From: Actinomycetes bacterium
Lineage (GTDB): Bacteria; Actinomycetota; Acidimicrobiia; Acidimicrobiales; JAJYPT01
Assembly: GCA_021795135.1 (NCBI GenBank)
Contig: JAJYPT010000112.1
Coordinates: forward strand, 1-5,916
Length of the DNA: 5,916 nucleotides
Reading direction: 5' to 3'
The position numbers and the translations under genes were made by a program. Shown here one piece after another: positions 1-5,782 of this stretch. Each line of letters starts with the position of its first letter. Position 1 is the stretch's first letter. The notes beneath the pieces are model-generated. The model was given only the letters and a program-made list of their open reading frames with translations. It was not told where the DNA came from and did not search any database.

Positions 1-1071
1 CCGATCTCCCTACAAGATGGACAAGAAGTAGTAGTAAAAGTACAAAGGTCTAATATAGCTAGCCTAGTATATAAAGATCTAGAGGTTATGAGCTGGCTTG
101 CTCCTATTCTTATTGGTCGTATCCCCGTAGCAGCACTTGCAAATCCTCCTGCTTTGGTTGAATTATTTGCAGAAACTATTGTAGAAGAATTGGACTTTAG
201 AGTAGAAGCTGGCAACATGATCGATGTGGCTTCGGTTCTTTTATCTACAGGTCAAAAAGCTTTAGTAGTACCTAAACCTCATCCAACCCTTGTAACTAAA
301 AAAATTCTAGTCATGCAAAGACTTGATGGTTTCAATTGGGATGACGTCGAAGGCATGCGTTTAGCTGGGATTGATACCAAAGAGGTACTACATTCTGCTC
401 TTATTTCTTTTCTTGAAGGTCTATTGCTATATGGAATATTTCATGGGGATCTACATGCTGGAAATTTGTTTGTACAATCTGATGGTAAGGTAGCTTTGTT
501 GGATTATGGAATAACGGGTCGCTTGGGAGAAAAGGGTCGTTTAGCCTTTTTGAGACTTGTTATGGGGACTACTACAAATGATGTTGTTATGCAAGTAGAA
601 GGTCTACGAGATTTAGGTGCTCTACCCCATGACGTTGATATACAAGCAGTTATCAATGAGCTAGGACTAGATCAACCTCCACAAGATATTGTGCAAATGT
701 CAGCACAAGAACTTACAAACGAAATGAAACAATTAACTAAATCCTTGCTGGGATATGGAGCAAAACTTCCAAAAGAGTTAATGTTATTTGTCAAAAACAT
801 GTTATTCCTAGATGGGGCAATAGCTACTTTTGCTCCTGATATAGATCTTTTTGCTGAAGTGATAAATATAGCTACTTATTTTTTAACTAACTATTCAGAT
901 AGGCTAACTGCTGACATTGGACTAAATTCCAAAGATGTCAACATAGATCTAAATGGAATTCGAGGTTCGTTAGGATTAGGAGAAGATGTTGAAGAACTCA
1001 GCTATAAAGATCTCCAAAAAAGAAGAGAGATCATTCGAAAACGTTTAGAAAAAAATAATTCTAAGAATTAG
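1..1071 (+). CDS. ABC1/UbiB/AarF-family atypical protein kinase, 5'-truncated by window edge
   Basis: The frame is open from base 1, so the gene begins upstream; the ATG at 88 is internal. The visible part is 356 residues. Codons 10-16 read VVVKVQR, the family's beta-3 lysine strand (Lys13). ELDFRVEAGN (about 63-72) matches the conserved E-LD-EA-N motif. HGDLHAGN (148-155) is the catalytic loop with Asp150 and Asn155, and LLDYGITGRL (166-175) is the metal-binding DFG equivalent, with Tyr for Phe. Family knowledge: UbiB/COQ8 proteins are ATPases or atypical kinases that support quinone or isoprenoid-lipid metabolism, usually at the membrane. Here the C-terminus is polar and charged (ending RKRLEKNNSKN), and I see no convincing paired transmembrane helices like those ending proteobacterial UbiB. 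The substrate cannot be told. The gene converges on the histidine kinase gene, their ends overlap by 11 bp, and there is no operon link to its neighbours. Confidence 0.9.
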   Translation, partial: PISLQDGQEVVVKVQRSNIASLVYKDLEVMSWLAPILIGRIPVAALANPPALVELFAETIVEELDFRVEAGNMIDVASVLLSTGQKALVVPKPHPTLVTKKILVMQRLDGFNWDDVEGMRLAGIDTKEVLHSALISFLEGLLLYGIFHGDLHAGNLFVQSDGKVALLDYGITGRLGEKGRLAFLRLVMGTTTNDVVMQVEGLRDLGALPHDVDIQAVINELGLDQPPQDIVQMSAQELTNEMKQLTKSLLGYGAKLPKELMLFVKNMLFLDGAIATFAPDIDLFAEVINIATYFLTNYSDRLTADIGLNSKDVNIDLNGIRGSLGLGEDVEELSYKDLQKRREIIRKRLEKNNSKN

Positions 1072-2422
1072 AACTTGGGCTTGGAACTGTTTCTTCTTTT
1101 ACTGGAGTCAAAGATTCATCTGGCATGGGCACAGAAGAAACTGGTAGACGAGATGGAAGAACTAAACTAAATTCGCTTCCAGATCCTAAAGTGCTTTCTA
1201 ATTCTATCTTTGCACCAAGAGAGACTGCTGCTTTGTGAGCAATTGAAAGACCCAGCCCACTACCTCCTTGTTCTCTCGAACGTGCTTCATCTACTCTGTA
1301 AAAACGTTCAAATATATGAGGTTGGGCCTCTTTGGGTATTCCAATACCATTGTCTTTTACTGATAAGACAATTTCTGAGGCACGTTTACGAACAGAAATT
1401 ATTATTTTTCCATTTGCTAAGGTATACCTAATAGCATTAGATACAAGATTATCGACAATTGTCTCAATTAATCTTTGATTGGAATTGACTTCCACTCTAC
1501 GCACATTGGTAATAATTTTTACTCCCTTTTTTGAAGCAAGGGCTTCAAAACGTTCCTTGACTCTTTCACAAACTAATTCCAAGTCGACTCTTTCTTGAGT
1601 TGGAACTCTAGGAGAATCTAATAATCCTAAATTTCTTATATCATCTAATAAAGACTTAACTCTTTCTAGTTCAGTTTCTAACAAGTAATTAGCTTCTTCT
1701 CTAGCATGGGCGGTTTGAATTGTCCCATCTAGAACCCCTCCAGTAATTCCTGCCAAAGTGGTAACAGGAGTGGCAATTTCATGAGCTAAATCAGCTAAAA
1801 ATTGCCTTTGTTGATGATCAGCTTTTTCTAACTTTTCTGCCATTCCATCAAAAGCTTTAGCAAGACGCTGAAATTCATTTGGCCCTTCTAAGCCCATACG
1901 TACTGACAAATCCCCCCCAGCAACTCTATCAGCTGCTGATATAGCCCTTTGTATAGGTTCTCTAACACTTTTTACAAGCACTGCGGTTCCTGTCATCAAA
2001 GAAAGTAAGAGCAGCAAAATAACCAAAGCTACAATTGAGGTCAATTCTAAAGACAGATCGGTAATATTGCCAACATCTCCAATAATTAAAACTTTTGCCC
2101 CAGAAACTACAGAAGAAGTAATAACAGCATTAGAAGACCTTAGTCTTCCACCTTTATAAAAAACTTTATTATCTTTATAAATAATCATTCCGTCGTCTCC
2201 AATTAGAGACTGGAATGCTCTAATTCGACTCAAGCTAGCCCCATGGGCAACTTGTCGAGCAATAACTTGAGCTTGTTGTGAATTTTTTTCCCTAGAAGCT
2301 GCTACTTCAGAATGTTTTTCAATACCAGAAAAAATAAAATATGAAGCCAAAAGACCAAAAATAGCAGTTACTGCCACAACTAAGATTATGCGTGTTCTTA
2401 TAGAAAAAAGTGTTTCAAACAT
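1061..2422 (-). CDS. Membrane sensor histidine kinase (HAMP-HisKA-HATPase_c, BaeS/MtrB-like)
   Basis: This 453-residue sensor kinase is the likely partner of the regulator encoded just upstream. Transmembrane helix 1 is at about 10-32 and helix 2 at about 126-150, enclosing an extracytoplasmic sensor region of about 95 residues that I do not recognise. A HAMP linker (about 151-202, REPIQRAI...) leads to the dimerisation helix with phospho-acceptor His214 in LAHEIATP (consensus HELRTP; Thr and Pro kept). The ATPase domain has the N box with Asn325 and Asn329 (VDNLVSNAIRYT), G1 DNGIGIP at 357-363, the F box FERFYR at 371-376, and G2 GGSGLGLS at 386-393. All catalytic motifs are intact, so it should be active. 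A Pro/Ser/Glu-rich tail (about 425-453) follows the ATPase domain. The ATG overlaps the regulator stop by 8 bp (ATGTTTGA), with only a weak GGAA nearby, so translational coupling is likely. The signal sensed is unknown. Confidence 0.93.
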   Translation of the reverse strand: MFETLFSIRTRIILVVAVTAIFGLLASYFIFSGIEKHSEVAASREKNSQQAQVIARQVAHGASLSRIRAFQSLIGDDGMIIYKDNKVFYKGGRLRSSNAVITSSVVSGAKVLIIGDVGNITDLSLELTSIVALVILLLLLSLMTGTAVLVKSVREPIQRAISAADRVAGGDLSVRMGLEGPNEFQRLAKAFDGMAEKLEKADHQQRQFLADLAHEIATPVTTLAGITGGVLDGTIQTAHAREEANYLLETELERVKSLLDDIRNLGLLDSPRVPTQERVDLELVCERVKERFEALASKKGVKIITNVRRVEVNSNQRLIETIVDNLVSNAIRYTLANGKIIISVRKRASEIVLSVKDNGIGIPKEAQPHIFERFYRVDEARSREQGGSGLGLSIAHKAAVSLGAKIELESTLGSGSEFSLVLPSRLPVSSVPMPDESLTPVKEETVPSPSSNS

Positions 2423-3098
2423 TTTCGGGTTCCAACCGATATCCCACTCCCCTAAGGGAAGATATTTTCAACTCTTCTCCCAGTTTTCTGCGTAAACTAG
2501 CTATGTGGACATCTATAGTCTTGGGTGAAATATAATCATCTTCCCAAGCTGCTAATAGTAATTGCTCCCTACTTCTTACTCTGCCTATATTTTGGACCAA
2601 AGTAATCAATAAATCGAATTCTCTACGTGTCAATTCAATTAAGTTTTCACCTTTATAACAACGCCGCTGTTCTTTTAATACCTTATAAGGTCCATAAGAT
2701 AGAACTTCTTCGGTTTCTGTCAAAAGCCCCTGGGAACGTCTCAATTGAGCCCTTACCCTTGCAACTAGTTCATTAGTAGAAAAAGGCTTTGTAATGTAGT
2801 CATCTGCTCCTAGTTCTAGACCTGTCACTCGACTTATCTCTTCACCTTTTGCTGAAATAAAAATTATTGGCACGCTAGAAGACCTTCTAGCAGTCCTAAC
2901 TACTTCAAATCCATCCAAAGCTGGCATCATAATATCTATGAGAGCTAAATCGATATTTCCCTTTTCTATAACACCAAGAGCTTGAGCTCCATCTGAAGCC
3001 TCTATAACTTCATATCCTTCTTTAAGTAGGTATTGAGAAACAAGATACCTTTCTCCTGCTTCATCATCAGCTATTAGGATTTTGTATTTGTGACTCAA
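2415..3098 (-). CDS. OmpR/PhoB-family response regulator, TTG start
   Basis: This 227-residue DNA-binding regulator should be phosphorylated by the kinase encoded immediately downstream. The receiver domain (about 5-120) has the acidic pocket Asp11/Asp12 (ADDE), phospho-acceptor Asp55 (LIDIMMP), switch Ser82 and Lys104 in TKPF. The C-terminal winged helix (about 130-225) carries LTRREFDLL, the recognition-helix region TIDVHIASLRRKLGE, and the wing hairpin LRGVGYRLE. The length is typical of the family. The start is TTG at 3098: an in-frame TAA (3104-3102) lies two codons upstream, no ATG fits, and AGGAGA sits 6 nt before the TTG. The perfect 24-bp palindrome just upstream is a candidate operator, possibly for autoregulation (inference). 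The regulated genes cannot be told. It resembles MtrA/PhoP/BaeR-type regulators in general form, but I cannot assign an orthologue. Confidence 0.94.
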   Translation of the reverse strand: MSHKYKILIADDEAGERYLVSQYLLKEGYEVIEASDGAQALGVIEKGNIDLALIDIMMPALDGFEVVRTARRSSSVPIIFISAKGEEISRVTGLELGADDYITKPFSTNELVARVRAQLRRSQGLLTETEEVLSYGPYKVLKEQRRCYKGENLIELTRREFDLLITLVQNIGRVRSREQLLLAAWEDDYISPKTIDVHIASLRRKLGEELKISSLRGVGYRLEPENV

Positions 3099-3104
3099 TT
3101 CTTA

Positions 3105-3110
3105 TCTCCT
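3105..3110 (-). promoter_or_regulatory. Shine-Dalgarno of the response regulator gene
   Basis: The minus strand reads AAAAGGAGATAAGAA and then TTG. AGGAGA is a near-perfect SD placed 6 nt before the TTG. Together with the in-frame stop just upstream, it decides for the non-ATG start. Confidence 0.8.
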
Positions 3111-3113
3111 TTT

Positions 3114-3137
3114 GATTTATGAATATATTCATAAATC
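3114..3137. repeat. Perfect 24-bp palindrome, candidate operator or core promoter of the two-component operon
   Basis: The 12-base arm GATTTATGAATA is followed directly by its exact reverse complement, with no spacer. The palindrome lies 3 bp upstream of the regulator's SD, so a bound dimeric protein would block either promoter or ribosome access. The centre holds TATATT, a plausible -10 element on the minus strand, but I see no good -35 at 17 bp. It is too AT-rich and lacks the following T-tract needed for a terminator. OmpR-family proteins usually bind direct repeats rather than perfect palindromes, so the binder could be another regulator. The dyad is certain as sequence; the operator role is inference. 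Confidence 0.55.
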
Positions 3138-3176
3138 CTTTTGAAATGGAACAACAATTATTCAAATAAGAGTACT

Positions 3177-3197
3177 ACTATTGATTTTTACAATAGT
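3177..3197. repeat. Inverted repeat, 7-bp arms around 7 bp, upstream of the regulator
   Basis: ACTATTG, then ATTTTTA, then CAATAGT: two perfect 7-bp arms. The dyad lies about 40 bp upstream of the 24-bp palindrome and about 80 bp before the regulator start. It could be an upstream regulator site or a chance dyad in AT-rich DNA. Its arms do not match the half-site of the larger palindrome. Confidence 0.3.
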
Positions 3198-3283
3198 TAT
3201 TCCTATTTATCAATAAAAATTCTAAAATCAAGATCACTCAACCATATCTAAAAATCTAACCTTGATCATAATTACTAAAATCA

Positions 3284-3415
3284 TTATTGAAATGGGGTTT
3301 TAGAAGTGTATCCCTTTTGTCTTTTTTTACTGTTCAAAATTACAATGGCTAAAAATACAACTAATACTAAAGGGATAACTACCATCAAGGGAATATTTAA
3401 TATCATCCAATTCAT
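3284..3415 (-). CDS. Small single-pass membrane peptide, hypothetical (43 aa)
   Basis: An ATG-to-TAA frame on the minus strand encodes 43 residues. It starts MNWMILNIPLMVV, continues as an unbroken hydrophobic stretch (about residues 4-27), then turns sharply basic with KKRQK (30-34) and ends TSKTPFQ. By the positive-inside rule this predicts one helix with the C-terminus in the cytoplasm. The frame stays open for 24 codons upstream of the ATG, back to a TAA at 3490-3488, but I find no ATG, GTG or TTG there. The SD directly before the ATG is poor. A consensus AGGAGG lies 43 nt away, and a hairpin in between could shorten that to about 10 nt. I do not recognise the family. It is co-directional with trpA upstream and the two-component genes downstream, so a link to either is possible but unproven. 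It could also be a chance ORF. Confidence 0.5.
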   Translation of the reverse strand: MNWMILNIPLMVVIPLVLVVFLAIVILNSKKRQKGYTSKTPFQ

Positions 3416-3422
3416 TATATTG

Positions 3423-3464
3423 AAAGGAAGTTTTAGATAATTTTTTACTTCCTTTTCGCCTCCT
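3423..3464 (-). promoter_or_regulatory. Leader hairpin plus AGGAGG upstream of the small membrane ORF
   Basis: On the minus strand AGGAGG (3464-3459) is followed after 3 nt by a perfect 9-bp inverted repeat, AAAGGAAGT and ACTTCCTTT, around a 15-nt AT-rich loop (3455-3423). Seven nt later comes the ATG at 3415. With the stem folded, the SD-to-ATG distance falls from 43 to about 10 nt, a usual spacing. Structure-bridged SDs are known, for example in phage T4 gene 38. No T-tract follows on the minus strand, so it is not a terminator. The repeat and motif are seen directly; the role is inference. Confidence 0.35.
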
Positions 3465-3611
3465 AATAATATTGTTCCCTTATTTAGTTAGAGAAAAGTA
3501 AGGATAAATTATTGACTTGGAAAAGTTTTATTAATTTAAAAATCTTTAAATCTAGATTTACATTTTACTTATAAAATGCATGAGGCTTATTTTCTTACAG
3601 TAAGAATTGAT

Positions 3612-3639
3612 ATAAAAAAGAGGCTGGATGATGCCTTTA
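3612..3639 (-). terminator. Possible weak intrinsic terminator after trpA
   Basis: Read on the minus strand, AGGC, an 8-nt loop (ATCATCCA) and GCCT form a short GC-rich stem, followed by C and six T. It lies about 137 nt after the trpA stop and before the small ORF. The stem is only 4 bp, extendable by three A-T pairs across a 2-nt bulge, so efficiency would be modest. It is the best terminator candidate for the trp transcript in the window. Confidence 0.4.
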
Positions 3640-3773
3640 GCTAAAATGATCAGAATCAACTAAAACAAAAACTTAAACAAAGTTATAAATTATCTTGTGG
3701 ATTTGTATAAAAACAATCTAACTATCGTGACAAGAATCATAATTTATAAAACAGTGTTCAAAAAGATGGCTTG

Positions 3774-4565
3774 TTAGATAAGATCTATACCTTTTCTCAT
3801 TTGATGTATAAAATCAAAAACTTCTTCTTCTCCTGCTCCATTGAGAACTTTTTGAACCAAACTAGACCCTACTATAACTCCATCAGCTTGCTGACAAGCT
3901 TTTTTAGCTTGATCCAAATTTGAAATACCCACTCCTACTAAAACAGGCTTATCTGTAACAGATTTAACTTTTTTTGACAACTCAAGGGCAGTTTCAGAAA
4001 GGTTTTTCCTCAATCCAGTAACTCCTAATAAACCAACTGCATATATAAATCCTCTTGATTGAGAACATATATCTTGTAATCTTTGCTCATTTGTACTAGG
4101 AGCAACTAATAAAATTGTCTCTATATTATTTTCACTTGCTGCTTGGGCCCAAGGTTCAATTTCATCTAATGGAAGGTCAGGAATAATTGCTGCACTAACC
4201 CCACTTTTGGACAAAGCAGAAGAAAAAGAATGATCTCCTTTTCTAAAAACTAAATTATAATAAGTCATCACAATCAAAGGGATTTCTAGTTCTAGCTTTG
4301 CCAAAGACTCTAGAACTTGATCTGTAGTTGTTCCTCGTTCTAAAGCTATAGAAGATGATTTTTGTATTATAGGACCATCCATAACTGGATCTGAAAAGGG
4401 AAGACCAATTTCTATTGCATCTGCTCCAGCTTGAGCTATAGCTACTACTAGCTCCAACCATTGAGGAGTCATTCCAGCAGTTATATAAGGCACCAATAAC
4501 TTTTTGCCCTTTGAGCGTTGATCTCTTAGATGTGTTTCTAATCTTCCAAAATTTTTAGATATCAT
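3774..4565 (-). CDS. trpA: Tryptophan synthase alpha chain
   Basis: The alpha subunit splits indole-3-glycerol phosphate into indole and glyceraldehyde-3-phosphate and passes indole through a tunnel to TrpB in the cytosolic alpha2-beta2 complex. At 263 residues it has the usual length and a TIM-barrel pattern. Both catalytic acids are in place: Glu52 in AIEIGLPFSDP (Glu49 of the E. coli enzyme) and Asp63 in VMDGPIIQ (Asp60). The flexible loop reads YAVGLLGVTG (175-184), with Gly where a Ser often precedes this loop. Phosphate-binding turns GVGIS (211-215) and GSSLV (233-237) are present. The ATG shares an ATGA overlap with the trpB stop, so coupled translation and equal subunit supply are likely. 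It is the last gene of the trp run. No broken or missing parts are seen. Confidence 0.97.
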   Translation of the reverse strand: MISKNFGRLETHLRDQRSKGKKLLVPYITAGMTPQWLELVVAIAQAGADAIEIGLPFSDPVMDGPIIQKSSSIALERGTTTDQVLESLAKLELEIPLIVMTYYNLVFRKGDHSFSSALSKSGVSAAIIPDLPLDEIEPWAQAASENNIETILLVAPSTNEQRLQDICSQSRGFIYAVGLLGVTGLRKNLSETALELSKKVKSVTDKPVLVGVGISNLDQAKKACQQADGVIVGSSLVQKVLNGAGEEEVFDFIHQMRKGIDLI

Positions 4566-5782
4566 TTTAGCAATTCTCTTACCTGAGCAACATCTTTATC
4601 GCCTCGTCCAGAAAGGGTAATTAAAACAGTAGAAGAAGTTGGAATTTGTTTTCCTGCTTCTCTTACAACATAAGCCAAAGCGTGAGCTGATTCTAAAGCT
4701 GGAATAATTCCTTCTGTCCTAGCTAAAAGCTGAAAGGCTTCTAGCACTTCTTGATCGTTTACTTGTTCGTATTTTACTCTGCCTATTGAATTCAAAAAAG
4801 CATGTTCAGGACCCACTCCTGGATAATCCAAGCCAGCTGATATGGAATTAGCTTCTGTTACTTGTCCATCGTTGTCTTGTAATAAAACAGATTTTGAGCC
4901 ATGGACCACTCCAGGACTACCTTGTCCTATGGCTGCTCCCCCATATGCCTCTACCCCAACAAGATTAGCTTCTGTGTCTACAAATCCAGCAAAAGTACCT
5001 GCTGCGTTAGATCCCCCTCCAACACATGCAATTACAAAGTCAGGGACACCTATACCAAGTTCTACGCTTTGAGCACGAGCTTCGTCTCCAATAACTCGTT
5101 GAAACTCTCTTACCATCCAAGGATAAGGATGAGGTCCCATTACTGAGCCAATGCAGTAATGGGTTGAATCAAAAGAAGCGACCCAGTCCCTCATAGCCTC
5201 ATTTATAGCATCTTTGAGGGTTTTGCTTCCTGATTCTACACTTTCGACCTTAGCTCCCAATAGCTCCATTCTAAAAACATTCAACTCTTGACGCCTTGTA
5301 TCTTTTGAGCCCATATAAACTACACATTCAAGACCCAACAAAGCCGCAGCAGTTGCAGTGGCTACTCCGTGTTGTCCAGCTCCAGTTTCAGCTATAAATC
5401 TAGTTTTGCCCATCCTTTGAGCTAACAGGCCTTGTCCTATTACATTGTTGATTTTGTGAGACCCAGTGTGGGCTAGATCTTCTCTTTTGAGCATAACTTT
5501 TACGCCCAAAACTTTTGACAATTGCTCACAAGTAGTGACTGGAGTTGGCCTTCCTCCATATTGAGATAGAATTTGATGATAACGATCTTTGAAACTTTCA
5601 TCCGACCAAGCATCTATAAAAGCTTCTTCTAATTCTTTACAAGCTGGAATAAGAGATTCTGGCACAAATCTTCCGCCAAAATCTCCAAAACGACCTTCTT
5701 CAGTTGGTCTTGCCATCAAAGAGGCATTTTTTTGCTGTGTTATTTTTTGTTCCATTTCACCAAGGTTCTTCTTCCCAATCAT
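4562..5782 (-). CDS. trpB: Tryptophan synthase beta chain
   Basis: The PLP-dependent beta subunit condenses indole with L-serine to give L-tryptophan. From the chosen ATG it has 406 residues, close to the family norm of about 400. GRFGDFGGRFVPES (about 30-43) is the signature N-terminus. Lys110 in HTGSHKINN forms the PLP Schiff base, and Glu132 in AETGAGQHG is the catalytic acid (E. coli Glu109). GGGSN (255-259) holds the PLP phosphate, and Ser391 in LSGRGDKD contacts the PLP ring nitrogen. This is the canonical TrpB1 type. I chose ATG at 5782 because AGGTGA, a perfect anti-SD match, precedes it by 5 nt. A GTG at 5791 lies inside that SD, and an ATG at 5755, one base after the trpF stop, has poorer SD spacing. 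The start overlaps trpF by 26 bp and the stop overlaps trpA by 4 bp. Confidence 0.97.
   Translation of the reverse strand: MIGKKNLGEMEQKITQQKNASLMARPTEEGRFGDFGGRFVPESLIPACKELEEAFIDAWSDESFKDRYHQILSQYGGRPTPVTTCEQLSKVLGVKVMLKREDLAHTGSHKINNVIGQGLLAQRMGKTRFIAETGAGQHGVATATAAALLGLECVVYMGSKDTRRQELNVFRMELLGAKVESVESGSKTLKDAINEAMRDWVASFDSTHYCIGSVMGPHPYPWMVREFQRVIGDEARAQSVELGIGVPDFVIACVGGGSNAAGTFAGFVDTEANLVGVEAYGGAAIGQGSPGVVHGSKSVLLQDNDGQVTEANSISAGLDYPGVGPEHAFLNSIGRVKYEQVNDQEVLEAFQLLARTEGIIPALESAHALAYVVREAGKQIPTSSTVLITLSGRGDKDVAQVRELLK

Larger units (their letters stand above)
3416..3773. other. Intergenic stretch between trpA and the small membrane ORF
   Basis: These 358 bases are clearly more AT-rich than the flanking genes and hold no ORF with both a credible start and a credible SD. 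They contain the leader hairpin at 3423-3464, a 14-bp palindrome TAAATCTAGATTTA (3547-3560), an inverted repeat TTCTTAC-A-GTAAGAA (3592-3606), and the terminator-like hairpin at 3612-3639. A TTGACT at 3512-3517 on the plus strand is followed after 17 bp by TTTAAA, a weak promoter match with no gene behind it. I found no convincing minus-strand promoter for the small ORF. Confidence 0.5.

Noticed and set aside
1210..1431. Plus-strand 73-codon frame inside the histidine kinase gene
   Set aside because: It is antisense to the conserved ATPase domain of the kinase, has no SD and no recognisable protein features; a shadow frame.
3227..3266. Inverted repeat ATCAAG and CTTGAT as terminator of the small ORF
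   Set aside because: The 6-bp arms are separated by 28 nt and followed by an interrupted T-rich stretch; too weak to call in such AT-rich DNA.
3576..3644. Plus-strand 22-codon ORF (MHEAYFLTVRI...) downstream of a TTGACT motif
   Set aside because: No SD before the ATG, only a weak -10 match, and it runs through the probable trp terminator hairpin; not supportable as a gene.
3628..3663. Plus-strand 11-codon ORF (MMPLAKMIRIN) after a GAGG
   Set aside because: Very short; the GAGG is part of the terminator-like hairpin and spacing is fitting only to one of the two Met codons. No downstream gene for it to act as leader.
3099..3773. Riboswitch, T-box or small RNA in the 675-bp gap
   Set aside because: No conserved T-box sequence, no recognisable riboswitch core, and no strong stem series; the trp leader would lie beyond the right edge.
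4255..4461. Minus-strand 68-codon frame inside trpA
   Set aside because: It overlaps trpA in another frame, with Ser/Arg-rich low-complexity content; a shadow of the real coding frame.
4842..5146. Two plus-strand frames opposite trpB
   Set aside because: They are antisense to catalytic and PLP-binding regions of TrpB, and their composition follows from trpB codon use; no start signals.
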